Origin: SZUA-430 sp964483585
Lineage (GTDB): Bacteria > Pseudomonadota > Alphaproteobacteria > Micropepsales > Micropepsaceae
Assembly (NCBI GenBank): GCA_964483585.1
Contig: CAZABH010000006.1
Span: 1 to 64,000 of the forward strand
Length of the DNA: 64,000 nt
Direction: 5' to 3'
Positions 19,582-27,966 of this stretch are shown here, in pieces. Made by a program: the position numbers and the translations under genes. Numbering within the stretch: the stretch's first letter is position 1; every line of letters begins with the position of its first letter. The notes beneath the pieces are model-generated. The model searched no databases, had not been told where the DNA came from, and saw only the letters and a program-made list of their open reading frames with translations.

Positions 19582-20088
19582 TCAACGCCTCGAAAGCCCT
19601 GTTTTCCGGCTTTCCGCCAGCGCACATCGTCCCAGGCGCTCAAGGGCCTCACGAAGAGAGCCGTCCTCGATCCCGGATGTCCAGCCCTTCAGCTCACCCT
19701 CTTCGGCCAGCGTCAGGGGGCGTGGGGAAGGCCGCATGCGAGGCTTGGGGATATCCCCTGCAATCACCTTGATCTTGGTGACCGCTTCGCGCCCGAAATA
19801 GCGGTTGATCCGGTCAATCAGCTTGGGAGCCTGGTGTTGCAACTCCAGGCTCGCCCTGTCATCGGCCACCAGGGTCAGCGTCAACGTGCCATTCGCGGCG
19901 GAGCCAAGTTTTTGCGGAAAACAATGAGCAGCAAGCCCGGCGCCAGCGATCTCGCGCCAGCGTGTAACAAGCTCCATCTGGGCGAAGCCGCGCTTGGCCA
20001 GGTGACCCTTCAGAAGCAGCAAGGCGTTCTCGGCCACCGGCTTGGGGCCACGCTTGCGGATGATGATGCTTGTGGGTTCGTCTGACAT
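19582..20088 (-). CDS. DciA-like protein (DUF721)
   Basis: 168-residue member of the DUF721 family, whose DciA members help load the replicative helicase in bacteria lacking DnaC. The N-terminal half is basic (IIIRKRGPKPVAENALLLL). The KH-like core includes LVTRWREIAGAGLAAHCFPQKL and LELQHQAPKLIDRINRYFG. The C-terminal tail is not obviously conserved. The start codon overlaps the divergent mutY start (CAT at 20086-20088, ATG at 20087-20089), so promoter sequences of each gene must lie within the other. Assignment to the helicase-loading role is by family. Confidence 0.8.
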   Translation of the reverse strand: MSDEPTSIIIRKRGPKPVAENALLLLKGHLAKRGFAQMELVTRWREIAGAGLAAHCFPQKLGSAANGTLTLTLVADDRASLELQHQAPKLIDRINRYFGREAVTKIKVIAGDIPKPRMRPSPRPLTLAEEGELKGWTSGIEDGSLREALERLGRCALAESRKTGLSRR

Positions 20089-21220
20089 GCGGTCCCCGGG
20101 AAAGGCGTCCAATGGTAACCCTTCACCTGTCCGGAAGCAAAGCAACGCGCGCGCTGTCCGCAAGCTTCTGGACTGGTACCGCGCCGGGCACCGCCGCCTT
20201 CCCTGGCGCGCGCAACCGGGACAACGCCAGGACCCTTACGCAGTCTGGTTGTCCGAGATCATGCTGCAGCAGACAACGGTCGCCGCCGTCATTCCCTATT
20301 TTCTGAAGTTCATAAAGCGTTGGCCGGATTTCAATGCGTTGGCCCGCGCCGACACGGCCGAGATCATGGCCGCTTGGGCTGGGCTCGGCTACTACAGCCG
20401 CGCGCGCAACCTCCACGCTTGCGCGAAGCAGGTCGCCTCCGCGTTCGGGGGCGTTCTTCCTGACGAAGAGACCGAACTGCTGAAGCTCCCAGGTATCGGT
20501 CCCTACACGGCAGCAGCAATTGCGGCGATCGCCTTTGGCCGGCAGGCCGCCCCCGTCGACGGGAACATCGAACGTGTCCTATCCCGCCTTATGGCGATCG
20601 AGGAGCCGTTGCCGCAGTCCAAGGCAAAGATCCGCCAGGTCGCACGCGACCTTGCGCCCAAGCAAGATGCGGGCGACTTTGCACAAGCCATGATGGATCT
20701 GGGTGCTGGAATCTGCACGCCCAAGGCGCCTGCATGCACGACATGCCCCTGGACCACGCTGTGCGAGGGCCGCAAACGTGGCATTGCCGGTGAGCTGCCG
20801 CGGCGCGCAGCGCGCAAGGCAAGACCCCTGAAGCGCGGCGCCACCTTCGTGCTGCTCTCTGGCGATGGTGAAGTCTACCTCGAGCATCGGGCAGGCAAGG
20901 GGCTATTGGCAGGCATGCACGGGACGCCTGTCACAACCTTCGAGGACGACTGGCCCGCGAACATCGAAAGCCTTGCACCGGCGCGCCTGTCCTTTGACCG
21001 CGTCGACGCCCCTGTGACTCACACCTTCACGCATTTCGACCTCGAACTGCAGGTCTACGTCGCGCACACGAAGCGCTTCGTACCAAAAGGCCTTGAGGGA
21101 GAGTGGGCGCCGCTTTCAAAACTGGCATCATTCGCCTTGCCGACCTTGTTTCGGAAGGTTCTTCGCGCCGCCATCTCGAGCCAGCCAGGGCCAATGAAAA
21201 AGGGCCGGCGCAGCCCTTGA
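20087..21220 (+). CDS. mutY: A/G-specific adenine DNA glycosylase
   Basis: Removes adenine mispaired with 8-oxoguanine. It has 377 residues. The catalytic glutamate is ~57 in LSEIMLQQTT. The helix-hairpin-helix LPGIGPYTA is at ~134-142 and the catalytic aspartate is ~158 in VDGNIERV. The 4Fe-4S cysteines are C210, C217, C220 and C226 in the expected C-X6-C-X2-C-X5-C spacing. A C-terminal NUDIX-like domain that reads 8-oxoG follows. No start codon occurs in frame between 20087 and the conserved core, so 20087 or an upstream ATG must be used. Its end contains an AAGGGC/GCCCTT hairpin. Confidence 0.95.
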   Translation: MRSPGKASNGNPSPVRKQSNARAVRKLLDWYRAGHRRLPWRAQPGQRQDPYAVWLSEIMLQQTTVAAVIPYFLKFIKRWPDFNALARADTAEIMAAWAGLGYYSRARNLHACAKQVASAFGGVLPDEETELLKLPGIGPYTAAAIAAIAFGRQAAPVDGNIERVLSRLMAIEEPLPQSKAKIRQVARDLAPKQDAGDFAQAMMDLGAGICTPKAPACTTCPWTTLCEGRKRGIAGELPRRAARKARPLKRGATFVLLSGDGEVYLEHRAGKGLLAGMHGTPVTTFEDDWPANIESLAPARLSFDRVDAPVTHTFTHFDLELQVYVAHTKRFVPKGLEGEWAPLSKLASFALPTLFRKVLRAAISSQPGPMKKGRRSP

Positions 21221-21285
21221 GCGTGCGCCAGCCCCTCTTCAACACCCCACCACAGGGTTATTGTTCTTGTTATCTCGGTCGTCTG

Positions 21286-22383
21286 TCAGACCATCTGGGC
21301 GCGGATCTGCTGACGCAGAAGGTCGATGGGCTTCAGCGCGCCTTCCGCGTCGAAGTGCCAGAACGTCCAGCCATTGCAGGCAGGCAGTCCCTGGACATGG
21401 GCAGCGATCTTGTGGATCGAGCCTGATGCATCGCGGCACACCAGAGAGCCATCGGCCCGCACTTTCGCCGTATAGCGCTTGGCGGGATCATAGAGCTTGG
21501 TCCCGGGCTCAAGCAGTCCGCGCTCGACCACCGTGCCGAATGGCACCCGCGGCTCTTCCTTCTTGGATTTGGTAACCTCGAGATGCTCTGCCGATGCCCG
21601 GGTTACCTGTGCGATGCGCTTCTTGGCCACCGAGATATAGCCGGCATCCCGCTCGATACCGATAAAACGCCTCCCCAGCTTCTTCGCAACGGCGCCAGTC
21701 GTTCCGGTGCCAAAGAAGGGATCAAGTACGATGTCGCCGGGCTTGGTCGATGCCAGCAGCACCCGGTGCAGCAGCGCTTCCGGCTTCTGCGTGGGATGAG
21801 CCTTTTGCCCCTTGTCGTCCTTGAGGCGCTCGCCACCTGTGCAAAGCGGGATCAGCCAGTCCGAGCGCATCTGCAGATCATCGTTCAGCTGCTTCATGGC
21901 CTCGTAGTTGAAGGTGTAGGACTTCTGGTCCCGCGACTTCGAGCACCACAGAAGCGTCTCGTGCGCATTGGTGAAACGGCGGCCGCGGAAATTAGGCATC
22001 GGGTTCGATTTGCGCCACACGATATCGTTCAGGAACCAGTAGCCCACATCCTGCATGATCGAGCCAACCCGATAGATATTGTGGTACGAGCCGATGACCC
22101 AGATCGTGCCATTGTCCTTCAGGACCCGGCGCGCGGCCTTCAGCCAGTTGCGAGAGAAGCGGTCATAGGCCTCGAAACTGTCGAAACGGTCCCAGTCATC
22201 GTCGACCGCATCGACCTTGCTGTTGTCAGGCCGGGAAAGGTCACCCTCGAGTTGCAGGTTGTACGGCGGGTCCGCGAAGATGACATCGACGCTCTTGGCT
22301 GGAAGTTCGTTCAGCATGGCGATCGAGTCGCCCTTGATGATCGTGTCGGCGTAGTTGTTGATCAGTTTGGTCTGCAGACCCAT
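21286..22383 (-). CDS. ccrM: Cell-cycle DNA adenine methyltransferase (GANTC)
   Basis: Solitary N6-adenine methyltransferase of 365 residues, beta-class order: DPPY at ~38-41 first, then FFGTGTTG near residue 225. The ~80-residue C-terminal domain beginning around VVERGLLEPGTKLYDP is the CcrM-type extension that contacts the strand-separated DNA. No restriction partner is adjacent. CcrM methylates GANTC late in the cell cycle in many alphaproteobacteria. The ATG at 22383 is chosen because the upstream frame lacks similarity and enters the regulatory region. It lies downstream of rnhB with a 339-bp gap full of GANTC sites. Confidence 0.95.
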   Translation of the reverse strand: MGLQTKLINNYADTIIKGDSIAMLNELPAKSVDVIFADPPYNLQLEGDLSRPDNSKVDAVDDDWDRFDSFEAYDRFSRNWLKAARRVLKDNGTIWVIGSYHNIYRVGSIMQDVGYWFLNDIVWRKSNPMPNFRGRRFTNAHETLLWCSKSRDQKSYTFNYEAMKQLNDDLQMRSDWLIPLCTGGERLKDDKGQKAHPTQKPEALLHRVLLASTKPGDIVLDPFFGTGTTGAVAKKLGRRFIGIERDAGYISVAKKRIAQVTRASAEHLEVTKSKKEEPRVPFGTVVERGLLEPGTKLYDPAKRYTAKVRADGSLVCRDASGSIHKIAAHVQGLPACNGWTFWHFDAEGALKPIDLLRQQIRAQMV

Positions 22384-22722
22384 GCCGTTTAGCCCCCGAG
22401 GTGCTGCGTCTCGACGGTCACGCGGGCGCGTGTCCTCTGCTGCCGGAATGCCGTCAGGACGCAAGTGGTGATGTTGAAGCGCGAGCCGGTTCACAATTGC
22501 CCTACCGCAACCGGCTCTTACGGTGCACAGCTTGAATCGCGGGTGATTCGACGTCAATAAGTGTTTTGAATCAGAAAGTTAACGCGCGAATCGATATTGG
22601 ACTCTTAAGTTCGTCACCCACTACATCTAGAAGTGGAGTTTCAACAAGCCTGTGCACAATCGGTTAATGGACGGCGTGCGCCGCTCCGATCTGTGCAAAA
22701 CTATGTCCCTGAAACCGGAATG
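22384..22722. other. Regulatory region between rnhB and ccrM
   Basis: This gap contains no gene. It holds five GANTC sites within 22534-22604, TTAA half-sites at 22579, 22605 and 22664 (none with the TTAA-N7-TTAA spacing of a full CtrA site), and TGTGCA/TGCACA elements at 22524, 22651 and 22692. On the minus strand TTGACG (22552-22557) is the best -35; the 17-bp-spaced -10, CAAGCT, is weak, which would suit an activated promoter. Confidence 0.55.
22534..22604. promoter_or_regulatory. Cluster of five GANTC sites upstream of ccrM
   Basis: GAATC at 22534-22538, GATTC at 22545-22549, GAATC at 22568-22572, GAATC at 22588-22592 and GACTC at 22600-22604. GANTC is the CcrM recognition sequence and should occur about once per 256 bp in unbiased sequence. 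The sites lie 150-220 bp upstream of the ccrM start and two of them fall between the candidate -35 and transcription start. Control of ccrM by its own methylation or by a methylation-sensing factor such as GcrA is the natural inference. Confidence 0.7.
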
Positions 22723-23328
22723 TCAGGTGCCAGCGCTGTGCATAAGCTGTGCAATCGGCGCAAAACTCGTTCGGTGATGCACCGAAGGCCCAAGTCTGGC
22801 CAGCGCCTCCATGTGATCCGCCGTCCCATAGCCCTTGTTGCGCGCCCAGCCATAGCCGGGAAACGCCAGGTCGAGGTCGCACATGACCCGGTCGCGCGTA
22901 ACCTTCGCGATGATCGATGCCGCCGCGATCGACAGGACCTTGCCGTCACCCTTCACAATGGCCTCAGCCGGGCAGGGCAGGGCAGGCACCCTGTTGCCAT
23001 CGACAAGGGCATGCACCGGCTTGATTGTGAGCCCATCGACCGCTCTCCGCATGGCCAGCATCGTGGCAGCAAGGATGTTGATGCGGTCGATTTCCTCGAC
23101 GCTCGCCACGCCGATACCGACGGCAAGCGCCGACGTCATGATTGCATCGAACGCCTTGTCGCGCCGGGTCTCGCTCATCTTCTTGGAATCGTCGAGCCCT
23201 GCGGGCAGGCGCGCCGGGTCCAGGATCACCGCAGCCGCATAGACGGGTCCCGCAAGCGGCCCTCGCCCCACCTCATCCACGCCCGCAACCGGACCTGTGA
23301 TGCGGCGTTCCAGCGTGAAGTCCGGCAT
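22723..23328 (-). CDS. rnhB: Ribonuclease HII
   Basis: Cleaves RNA in RNA-DNA hybrids and at single embedded ribonucleotides. The 201-residue protein starts with the family core VAGVDEVGRGPLAGPV, with metal-binding D18 and E19. Further acidic positions occur in HALVDGNR and RDRVMCDL. The start at 23328 gives the conserved length; the longer frame overlaps the radical SAM gene. It is 13 bp downstream of that gene and upstream of ccrM. Confidence 0.95.
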   Translation of the reverse strand: MPDFTLERRITGPVAGVDEVGRGPLAGPVYAAAVILDPARLPAGLDDSKKMSETRRDKAFDAIMTSALAVGIGVASVEEIDRINILAATMLAMRRAVDGLTIKPVHALVDGNRVPALPCPAEAIVKGDGKVLSIAAASIIAKVTRDRVMCDLDLAFPGYGWARNKGYGTADHMEALARLGPSVHHRTSFAPIAQLMHSAGT

Positions 23329-23341
23329 GGCAGGCGTCCCG

Positions 23342-24466
23342 TCAGAAAAGGTCCAGCTGGTCGCCTGCCTCAGGCGGCGGGGCAAAAAGGTCCAGCCGCG
23401 ATTGTGTCCGCTCGCGGTTCAGCCCCAGGCGATCGCAGGCAAGCTTAAAGCGTTTCGCAAGCAGGTCCGCATGGGTTCCCGTGCCTGCCATGCGTTTTCC
23501 CCATTCGGCGTCATAGGCCTTGCCCTGCCGCATCGAGCGCAAGACCGACATAACGTGCTTCGCGCGCCCCGGATGCTCGGCCTGCAACCACTCCTCGAAC
23601 AAGGCCTTGATCTCGAGCGGCAGCCTGACGACGATATAGGCGGCATTGCGCACGCCCGCGTCGCGCGCCTCAGCCAGGATCGCCTCCATCTCATGGTCGT
23701 TGAGCGCCGGGATCAGCGGCGCCGTCATCACCGTGGTCGGCACGCCCGCCGCCGACAATTCCCGCAGCGCCTCGAGCCTGCGTTCTGGTGTTGGCGCACG
23801 CGGTTCCATCGAGCGCGAAAGCTTGCGGTCGAGCGAGGTCACCGAAAGCGCAACGCGCGCAAGGTTCATCCCGGCCATCTCCGACAGGATGTCGAGGTCG
23901 CGCAGCACGCGGTTCGATTTCGTCACGATGCTGACCGGATGGCGGAAGTCCCGCAGCACCTTGAGGATCTCGCGCGTGATCTGGTGGCGCCCCTCGATCG
24001 GTTGGTAGGGATCGGTGTTGGTGCCGAGCGCGATTGGCTGCACCTTGTAGCCGGGCTTGCGCAGTTCCGCCGCCAGCAGCTGTGCTGCCTTAGGCTTCGC
24101 AAAGAGCTGTGCCTCGAAGTCATGGCCGGCCGAAAGCCCGAGATAGGCATGCGTCGGCCGCGCAAAGCAGTAGATGCAGCCATGCTCGCACCCCCGATAG
24201 GGATTGATCGAGCGGTCAAAGGGCAGGTCGGGCGACGTATTGCGTGTGATGATGCTGCGCGTCGCGTCGATGCCGACAGTCGTCTTCAATACTGGTGGCT
24301 CCGCATCCAGCGAACCCCAGCCATCATCGGTTAGGACCCGCTGCGGCCTCTCGAACCGCCCCGTCGCGTTGCTGAGCGCCCCGCGCCCCCTGACCCCACC
24401 CGGATGCGCCGCGAACTCCTCGTCAGCAACTTCCCGCAGCCCATGACCCATGATGTTCTTGCCCAT
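23342..24466 (-). CDS. PA0069-family (SplB-like) radical SAM protein
   Basis: Radical SAM enzyme of 374 residues, related to the spore photoproduct lyase group. The 4Fe-4S motif is CEHGCIYC, with C93, C97 and C100, in a conserved NPYRGCEHGCIYCFARPTH setting. The reaction is not known for this family; similarity to photoproduct lyase suggests nucleic acid damage or modification. That idea gains support from a LexA-type site covering its promoter. The ATG at 24466 would be nearly leaderless; an in-frame ATG at 24451 is the alternative. rnhB follows 13 bp downstream. Confidence 0.88.
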   Translation of the reverse strand: MGKNIMGHGLREVADEEFAAHPGGVRGRGALSNATGRFERPQRVLTDDGWGSLDAEPPVLKTTVGIDATRSIITRNTSPDLPFDRSINPYRGCEHGCIYCFARPTHAYLGLSAGHDFEAQLFAKPKAAQLLAAELRKPGYKVQPIALGTNTDPYQPIEGRHQITREILKVLRDFRHPVSIVTKSNRVLRDLDILSEMAGMNLARVALSVTSLDRKLSRSMEPRAPTPERRLEALRELSAAGVPTTVMTAPLIPALNDHEMEAILAEARDAGVRNAAYIVVRLPLEIKALFEEWLQAEHPGRAKHVMSVLRSMRQGKAYDAEWGKRMAGTGTHADLLAKRFKLACDRLGLNRERTQSRLDLFAPPPEAGDQLDLF

Positions 24467-24471
24467 GGCGC

Positions 24472-24504
24472 AGCATAGCACCCCGATTGGAACAATACAA
24501 GAAC
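24472..24504 (-). promoter_or_regulatory. LexA (SOS) box over promoter of radical SAM gene
   Basis: On the minus strand GTTC-TTGTATT-GTTC (24490-24504) matches the alphaproteobacterial LexA operator GTTC-N7-GTTC exactly. It contains a -35-like TTGTAT (24495-24500) placed 17 bp before TATGCT (24472-24477). The operator therefore covers the -35. Transcription would begin at about the ATG at 24466. Confidence 0.72.
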
Positions 24505-24590
24505 TTAGAGATTTCCTCGATCAGAAATATCTCGCGCGATTTCGCGCCTTCGCGTGAAACCCCGCCTTGACGCCGCCGCCGAAGGCGCCC

Positions 24591-25154
24591 TCAGCCCTTC
24601 TTGCGCTCCGCCTGCGGCAGGTGTTCCTGCAGCCGCGGCATCAACTCGACAAGGTTGCAAGGCCGGTGGCGAGAATCGAGCTGCCATTTGAGGATCCCGT
24701 CCCAGCCATCCTTCACCGCTCCCGTCGAGCCGGGCAGGGCAAACAGGAACGTGCCATTCGCAAGCCCCGCGCAGGCGCGGCTCTGGATTGTCGAAGTCCC
24801 GACCTTCTCAAGCGAGATCTGGTGGAAGACCGCCGAGAACCCGTCGATCTCCTTCTCGAACAAGGGGCGCATGGCTTCAACTGTCACATCCCGGCCCGTG
24901 AGGCCGGTACCGCCCGTCGTGATCACCACGTCGACATCGGTGCGTTCAATCCAGCTCCTCAGTCGCGCCGCAATCTCGTCCCTGTCGTCTCGCAGCAGCG
25001 CGCGATCGGCGAGCACATGTCCCGCGCCCGTCAGCCGTTCGACCAGCGTGTCACCGGACGTGTCGTTTTCAGCCGTGCGCGTGTCCGACACGGTCATCAC
25101 CGCGATCCGCACCGGGTGGAAGGGTTTTGTTTCGTCGATGCGGCTGGCAGACAT
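24591..25154 (-). CDS. moaB: Molybdenum cofactor biosynthesis protein B
   Basis: MogA/MoaB-family protein of 187 residues. The molybdopterin-binding core shows VVITTGGTGLTGRDVT (~90-105) and FALPGSTGAVKDGWDGIL near 150. MoaB-type proteins bind or adenylylate molybdopterin. The N-terminal AVMTVSDTRT motif is typical. The ATG at 25154 gives the family length and lies 17 bp downstream of the lytic transglycosylase stop. No other Mo-cofactor gene is nearby. Confidence 0.92.
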   Translation of the reverse strand: MSASRIDETKPFHPVRIAVMTVSDTRTAENDTSGDTLVERLTGAGHVLADRALLRDDRDEIAARLRSWIERTDVDVVITTGGTGLTGRDVTVEAMRPLFEKEIDGFSAVFHQISLEKVGTSTIQSRACAGLANGTFLFALPGSTGAVKDGWDGILKWQLDSRHRPCNLVELMPRLQEHLPQAERKKG

Positions 25155-25171
25155 GATCCCTCGTTTGTCCG

Positions 25172-26899
25172 TTACGGCCGCAGCATGGCCACGCGGCTGT
25201 TCGCGCTCCAGCGCAGGACGGGCCACTCGCCGCGCGCCAGCTGGTCCAGCGTTGTTTTCCGCTCGGCAAGGCGGTCCTGGTAGATCCAGAAATTGGCAAG
25301 CACACGCTCGACATAGCCGCGCGTCTCGCGCGACGGCAGGCTTTCGATGAAGAGCAGCGGGTCATTGCGGTGGTCGACCTCGGCCAGCCACTTCTGCAGG
25401 TTCCCCGGTCCGCCATTATACGCGATGGCCAGCTTGATGAGGTCGCCATCGGGTTCGACGAAGCTCATCATCTTCTGCACATAGCGCTGCCCGACGCTGA
25501 GATTGAAGGCCGGATCGAAGAGCTTTGCCTTGGCGCCGGGATTGTCCAGCGTCGTATCCTTCATGGTGCCTGCAGCCGTCGACGGCATAAGCTGCATGAG
25601 CCCGCGTGCATCGGCCGAGCTGGTCACGCGCATCTCGAACTTGGATTCCTGCCGCACGATGGCATGCACCAGCGCCGGGTCGACCTGCCACCCGTCGCTC
25701 GGCTTCACGCTCATGATCGGATAGGCGGCGGCCTTCAGCGAGGGATCACGTGCCGCATGCGCACCAAGCAACTGGATGTGGGCAAAGCCCAGGTCATGCG
25801 CCAGCGCGATGAAGGCGCGGTCAAGCTCGGGGTTCAGCCGCCCATGGGCACGCGCGATGGCACCCTCCGCAGCTTCCATCTCGCCGACCTGGAACAGCGC
25901 CACGCCCCGGGCGATGCCGTTGACCGACACAAGTCGCTGGAAGCCCGCCTTGTCGAGGTCCGGCTCGTTCCATGAAAAGGGCGGCTCGCGTCCCAGCGTA
26001 TGCAGCGCAAGCTGGCCATAGAAGGTGCGTGGCTTCTGTGCGGCAATGTCCAGCATCCGCGCCACATGCTCGGGCTGGCGCGCGATCAGCGCGCTGCGTG
26101 CGGCCCAGAAGCCGGCCGCAGAGCGCAGCCACGATGTCGTCGCCGGATTGTCGGCCATGGCAATGAAGTGCTGGGTGGCAAGTGCATGCTTGCCAAGGCG
26201 GAAGGCCGCGAGCCCAGCGATCCAGTCGGCCTCGGGCACGTCAGCCCGCACGCGTGCGGCGACGGTGTCGGCGATCAGCAGAGCGGTTGCGGAGTCTCCA
26301 AGATAATATTGCCCGGCTGCGATCTGGTGCGTAAGCCGGCCATAGTCGGCGACGCTGAGCCCCTCGCGCATTTCCGCGCCCTCGAGGTAGCGTTGCGCGG
26401 CCGAGAAGTTCCGTGCGGCAATCAGGTCACGCAGCTTCTTCGAAACGGCTACTGCGGCGGGCGAGGAGAACCCCGCCTGCGTCTCGGCGTCGTCGTCACC
26501 GCTACCGCGAACGATACGCTTGGGCGGAACAGCGACTTCCTTGGCGCGTGCCGGCGCCTTGCGCAGCGCGAGCGCATGAATGCGCGCCGCTTCCGGATGA
26601 TCGGGATGGGCCTTCAGCCACGACTTCAGCTCGTCGAAGCTGCTGACCGTTTGCGGGCTGAGCAGTCCCTTGGCTGCGACATGCCCAACCAGAAGTCGGT
26701 TCTTGAGTTGCGGCGCCAGTTCCAGCACACGCTCGCGCTTGCCGGCCGCTGCCGCGGCGAACATTTCCCGATATGTCGACACATCGCTCTCGCTCAGCAC
26801 GCGTACAAAATCGGGTGGCCCCCCCGCAACGGCCGTTGTCGAGGGACCAATCACGAGAAACAGCACGATGGCCAGAACGCGAGAAAGTCGACTAACCAT
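25172..26899 (-). CDS. Lytic murein transglycosylase, Slt70-like
   Basis: Periplasmic enzyme that cleaves glycan strands to 1,6-anhydro products. The 575-residue protein has a signal peptide (RLSRVLAIVLFLVIG, cut near residue 26). A long alpha-helical superhelix is followed by a C-terminal SLT domain with catalytic glutamate in AIVRQESKFE near residue 417, GLMQLMP, and AIAYNGGPGNL. The ATG at 26899 places the signal peptide at the N-terminus. moaB follows closely; the two are functionally unrelated. Confidence 0.92.
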   Translation of the reverse strand: MVSRLSRVLAIVLFLVIGPSTTAVAGGPPDFVRVLSESDVSTYREMFAAAAAGKRERVLELAPQLKNRLLVGHVAAKGLLSPQTVSSFDELKSWLKAHPDHPEAARIHALALRKAPARAKEVAVPPKRIVRGSGDDDAETQAGFSSPAAVAVSKKLRDLIAARNFSAAQRYLEGAEMREGLSVADYGRLTHQIAAGQYYLGDSATALLIADTVAARVRADVPEADWIAGLAAFRLGKHALATQHFIAMADNPATTSWLRSAAGFWAARSALIARQPEHVARMLDIAAQKPRTFYGQLALHTLGREPPFSWNEPDLDKAGFQRLVSVNGIARGVALFQVGEMEAAEGAIARAHGRLNPELDRAFIALAHDLGFAHIQLLGAHAARDPSLKAAAYPIMSVKPSDGWQVDPALVHAIVRQESKFEMRVTSSADARGLMQLMPSTAAGTMKDTTLDNPGAKAKLFDPAFNLSVGQRYVQKMMSFVEPDGDLIKLAIAYNGGPGNLQKWLAEVDHRNDPLLFIESLPSRETRGYVERVLANFWIYQDRLAERKTTLDQLARGEWPVLRWSANSRVAMLRP

Positions 26900-26966
26900 T
26901 CCGCAAATGTCCGTCGGGTGAGGGGCGGCATTCATAGGGGCATGAACCATGCCACACAAGCCAACG

Positions 26967-27830
26967 TCAGATTGCACCAAGTGTGACCAGCTTCTCGCGG
27001 AGGGCTTGCAAGTCCTGCCAGGCGAGCTTTTTGGCGCTCGGCTGCCTTAACAAATAGGCCGGATGAAAGGTTGGCAAGGTGGGTATCTCAAGTCCGTCTT
27101 TTCGGTAGACGCCCCAGCGCCCGCGGATCCGCGTGATCCCTTCCTCCCAATTGAGAACATGGCGGACGGGCGTGCCGCCAAGAAGCACAAGCACACGCGG
27201 TCGCTGCAGTTCGATATGCCTGACCAGGAAGGGGGCACAGATTGCAGCCTCCTCCGGCGTCGGCGGGCGGTTGCCAGGCGGACGCCAGAAAATGACATTT
27301 GTAATGTAGGCATTCTGCTTTCGCGAAAGACCGATTGACGCCAGCATCCGGTCGAGCAGCATGCCGCTGCGCCCGACAAAGGGAAGGCCCTCCAGGTCTT
27401 CGTCGCGGCCCGGCGCCTCGCCAATCAGCATGACGGGCGCGTCCGGATGGCCGTCTGCAAATACGGTGTGCTTCGCCGTCTGCTTCAGCACACAGCCATT
27501 GAAGCCAAGCACGGCCGTTCGCAATTCATCCAGCGTGTTGCATCGCGCAGCTGCATCACGCGCCGAGAGAGCCCCTTCCGACGGCGGCACCGCCGCTACG
27601 GCCCGCTGGGCTGGTTCGATGGCATGTCGTGCGGCCTCACGGTCCTGGAGCGTCGCAGGTGGCGCCTGAGGCGGAGGCGGCGTCACGGGGACGGCATGAG
27701 GCAGCGTAAACGGGGTTGGCGTAACGGTAAATCGGTCGACGGCGTCCGCCTCCAGAGCCTCATCGGCGCCCATGTCGGACAGCCACTTCAGCATGGCTGC
27801 GGGGCTGATTTGATCCGTCGATGCGTTCAA
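26967..27830 (-). CDS. Uracil-DNA glycosylase, family 4/5-like, lacking two cluster cysteines
   Basis: Removes uracil from DNA. The protein has 287 residues with a ~100-residue Pro/Ala-rich N-terminal extension. Motif 1, GEAPGRDEDLEGLPFVG, spans ~137-153, and motif FHPAYLLR begins near 255. Family 4 enzymes carry a 4Fe-4S cluster on four cysteines. Here only C113 and C198 align; the first is Phe-like (residue 110) and the third is replaced in the NVIFWRPPGNR segment. The cluster is probably absent. It is divergent from the ETF-QO gene. Confidence 0.88.
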   Translation of the reverse strand: MNASTDQISPAAMLKWLSDMGADEALEADAVDRFTVTPTPFTLPHAVPVTPPPPQAPPATLQDREAARHAIEPAQRAVAAVPPSEGALSARDAAARCNTLDELRTAVLGFNGCVLKQTAKHTVFADGHPDAPVMLIGEAPGRDEDLEGLPFVGRSGMLLDRMLASIGLSRKQNAYITNVIFWRPPGNRPPTPEEAAICAPFLVRHIELQRPRVLVLLGGTPVRHVLNWEEGITRIRGRWGVYRKDGLEIPTLPTFHPAYLLRQPSAKKLAWQDLQALREKLVTLGAI

Positions 27831-27966
27831 GGTCTTATCCGCGTTGACCGTGGGCCTGCCAGCCCCCTAATTTGCGCCTTCATACCGCAGAGTCCAGCCC
27901 AAGGTTAAGTCCGCGGGTGACCAGTCTGGAACGCCGTCCGCAACGATCGATGAAAAAGGCCAGAAC

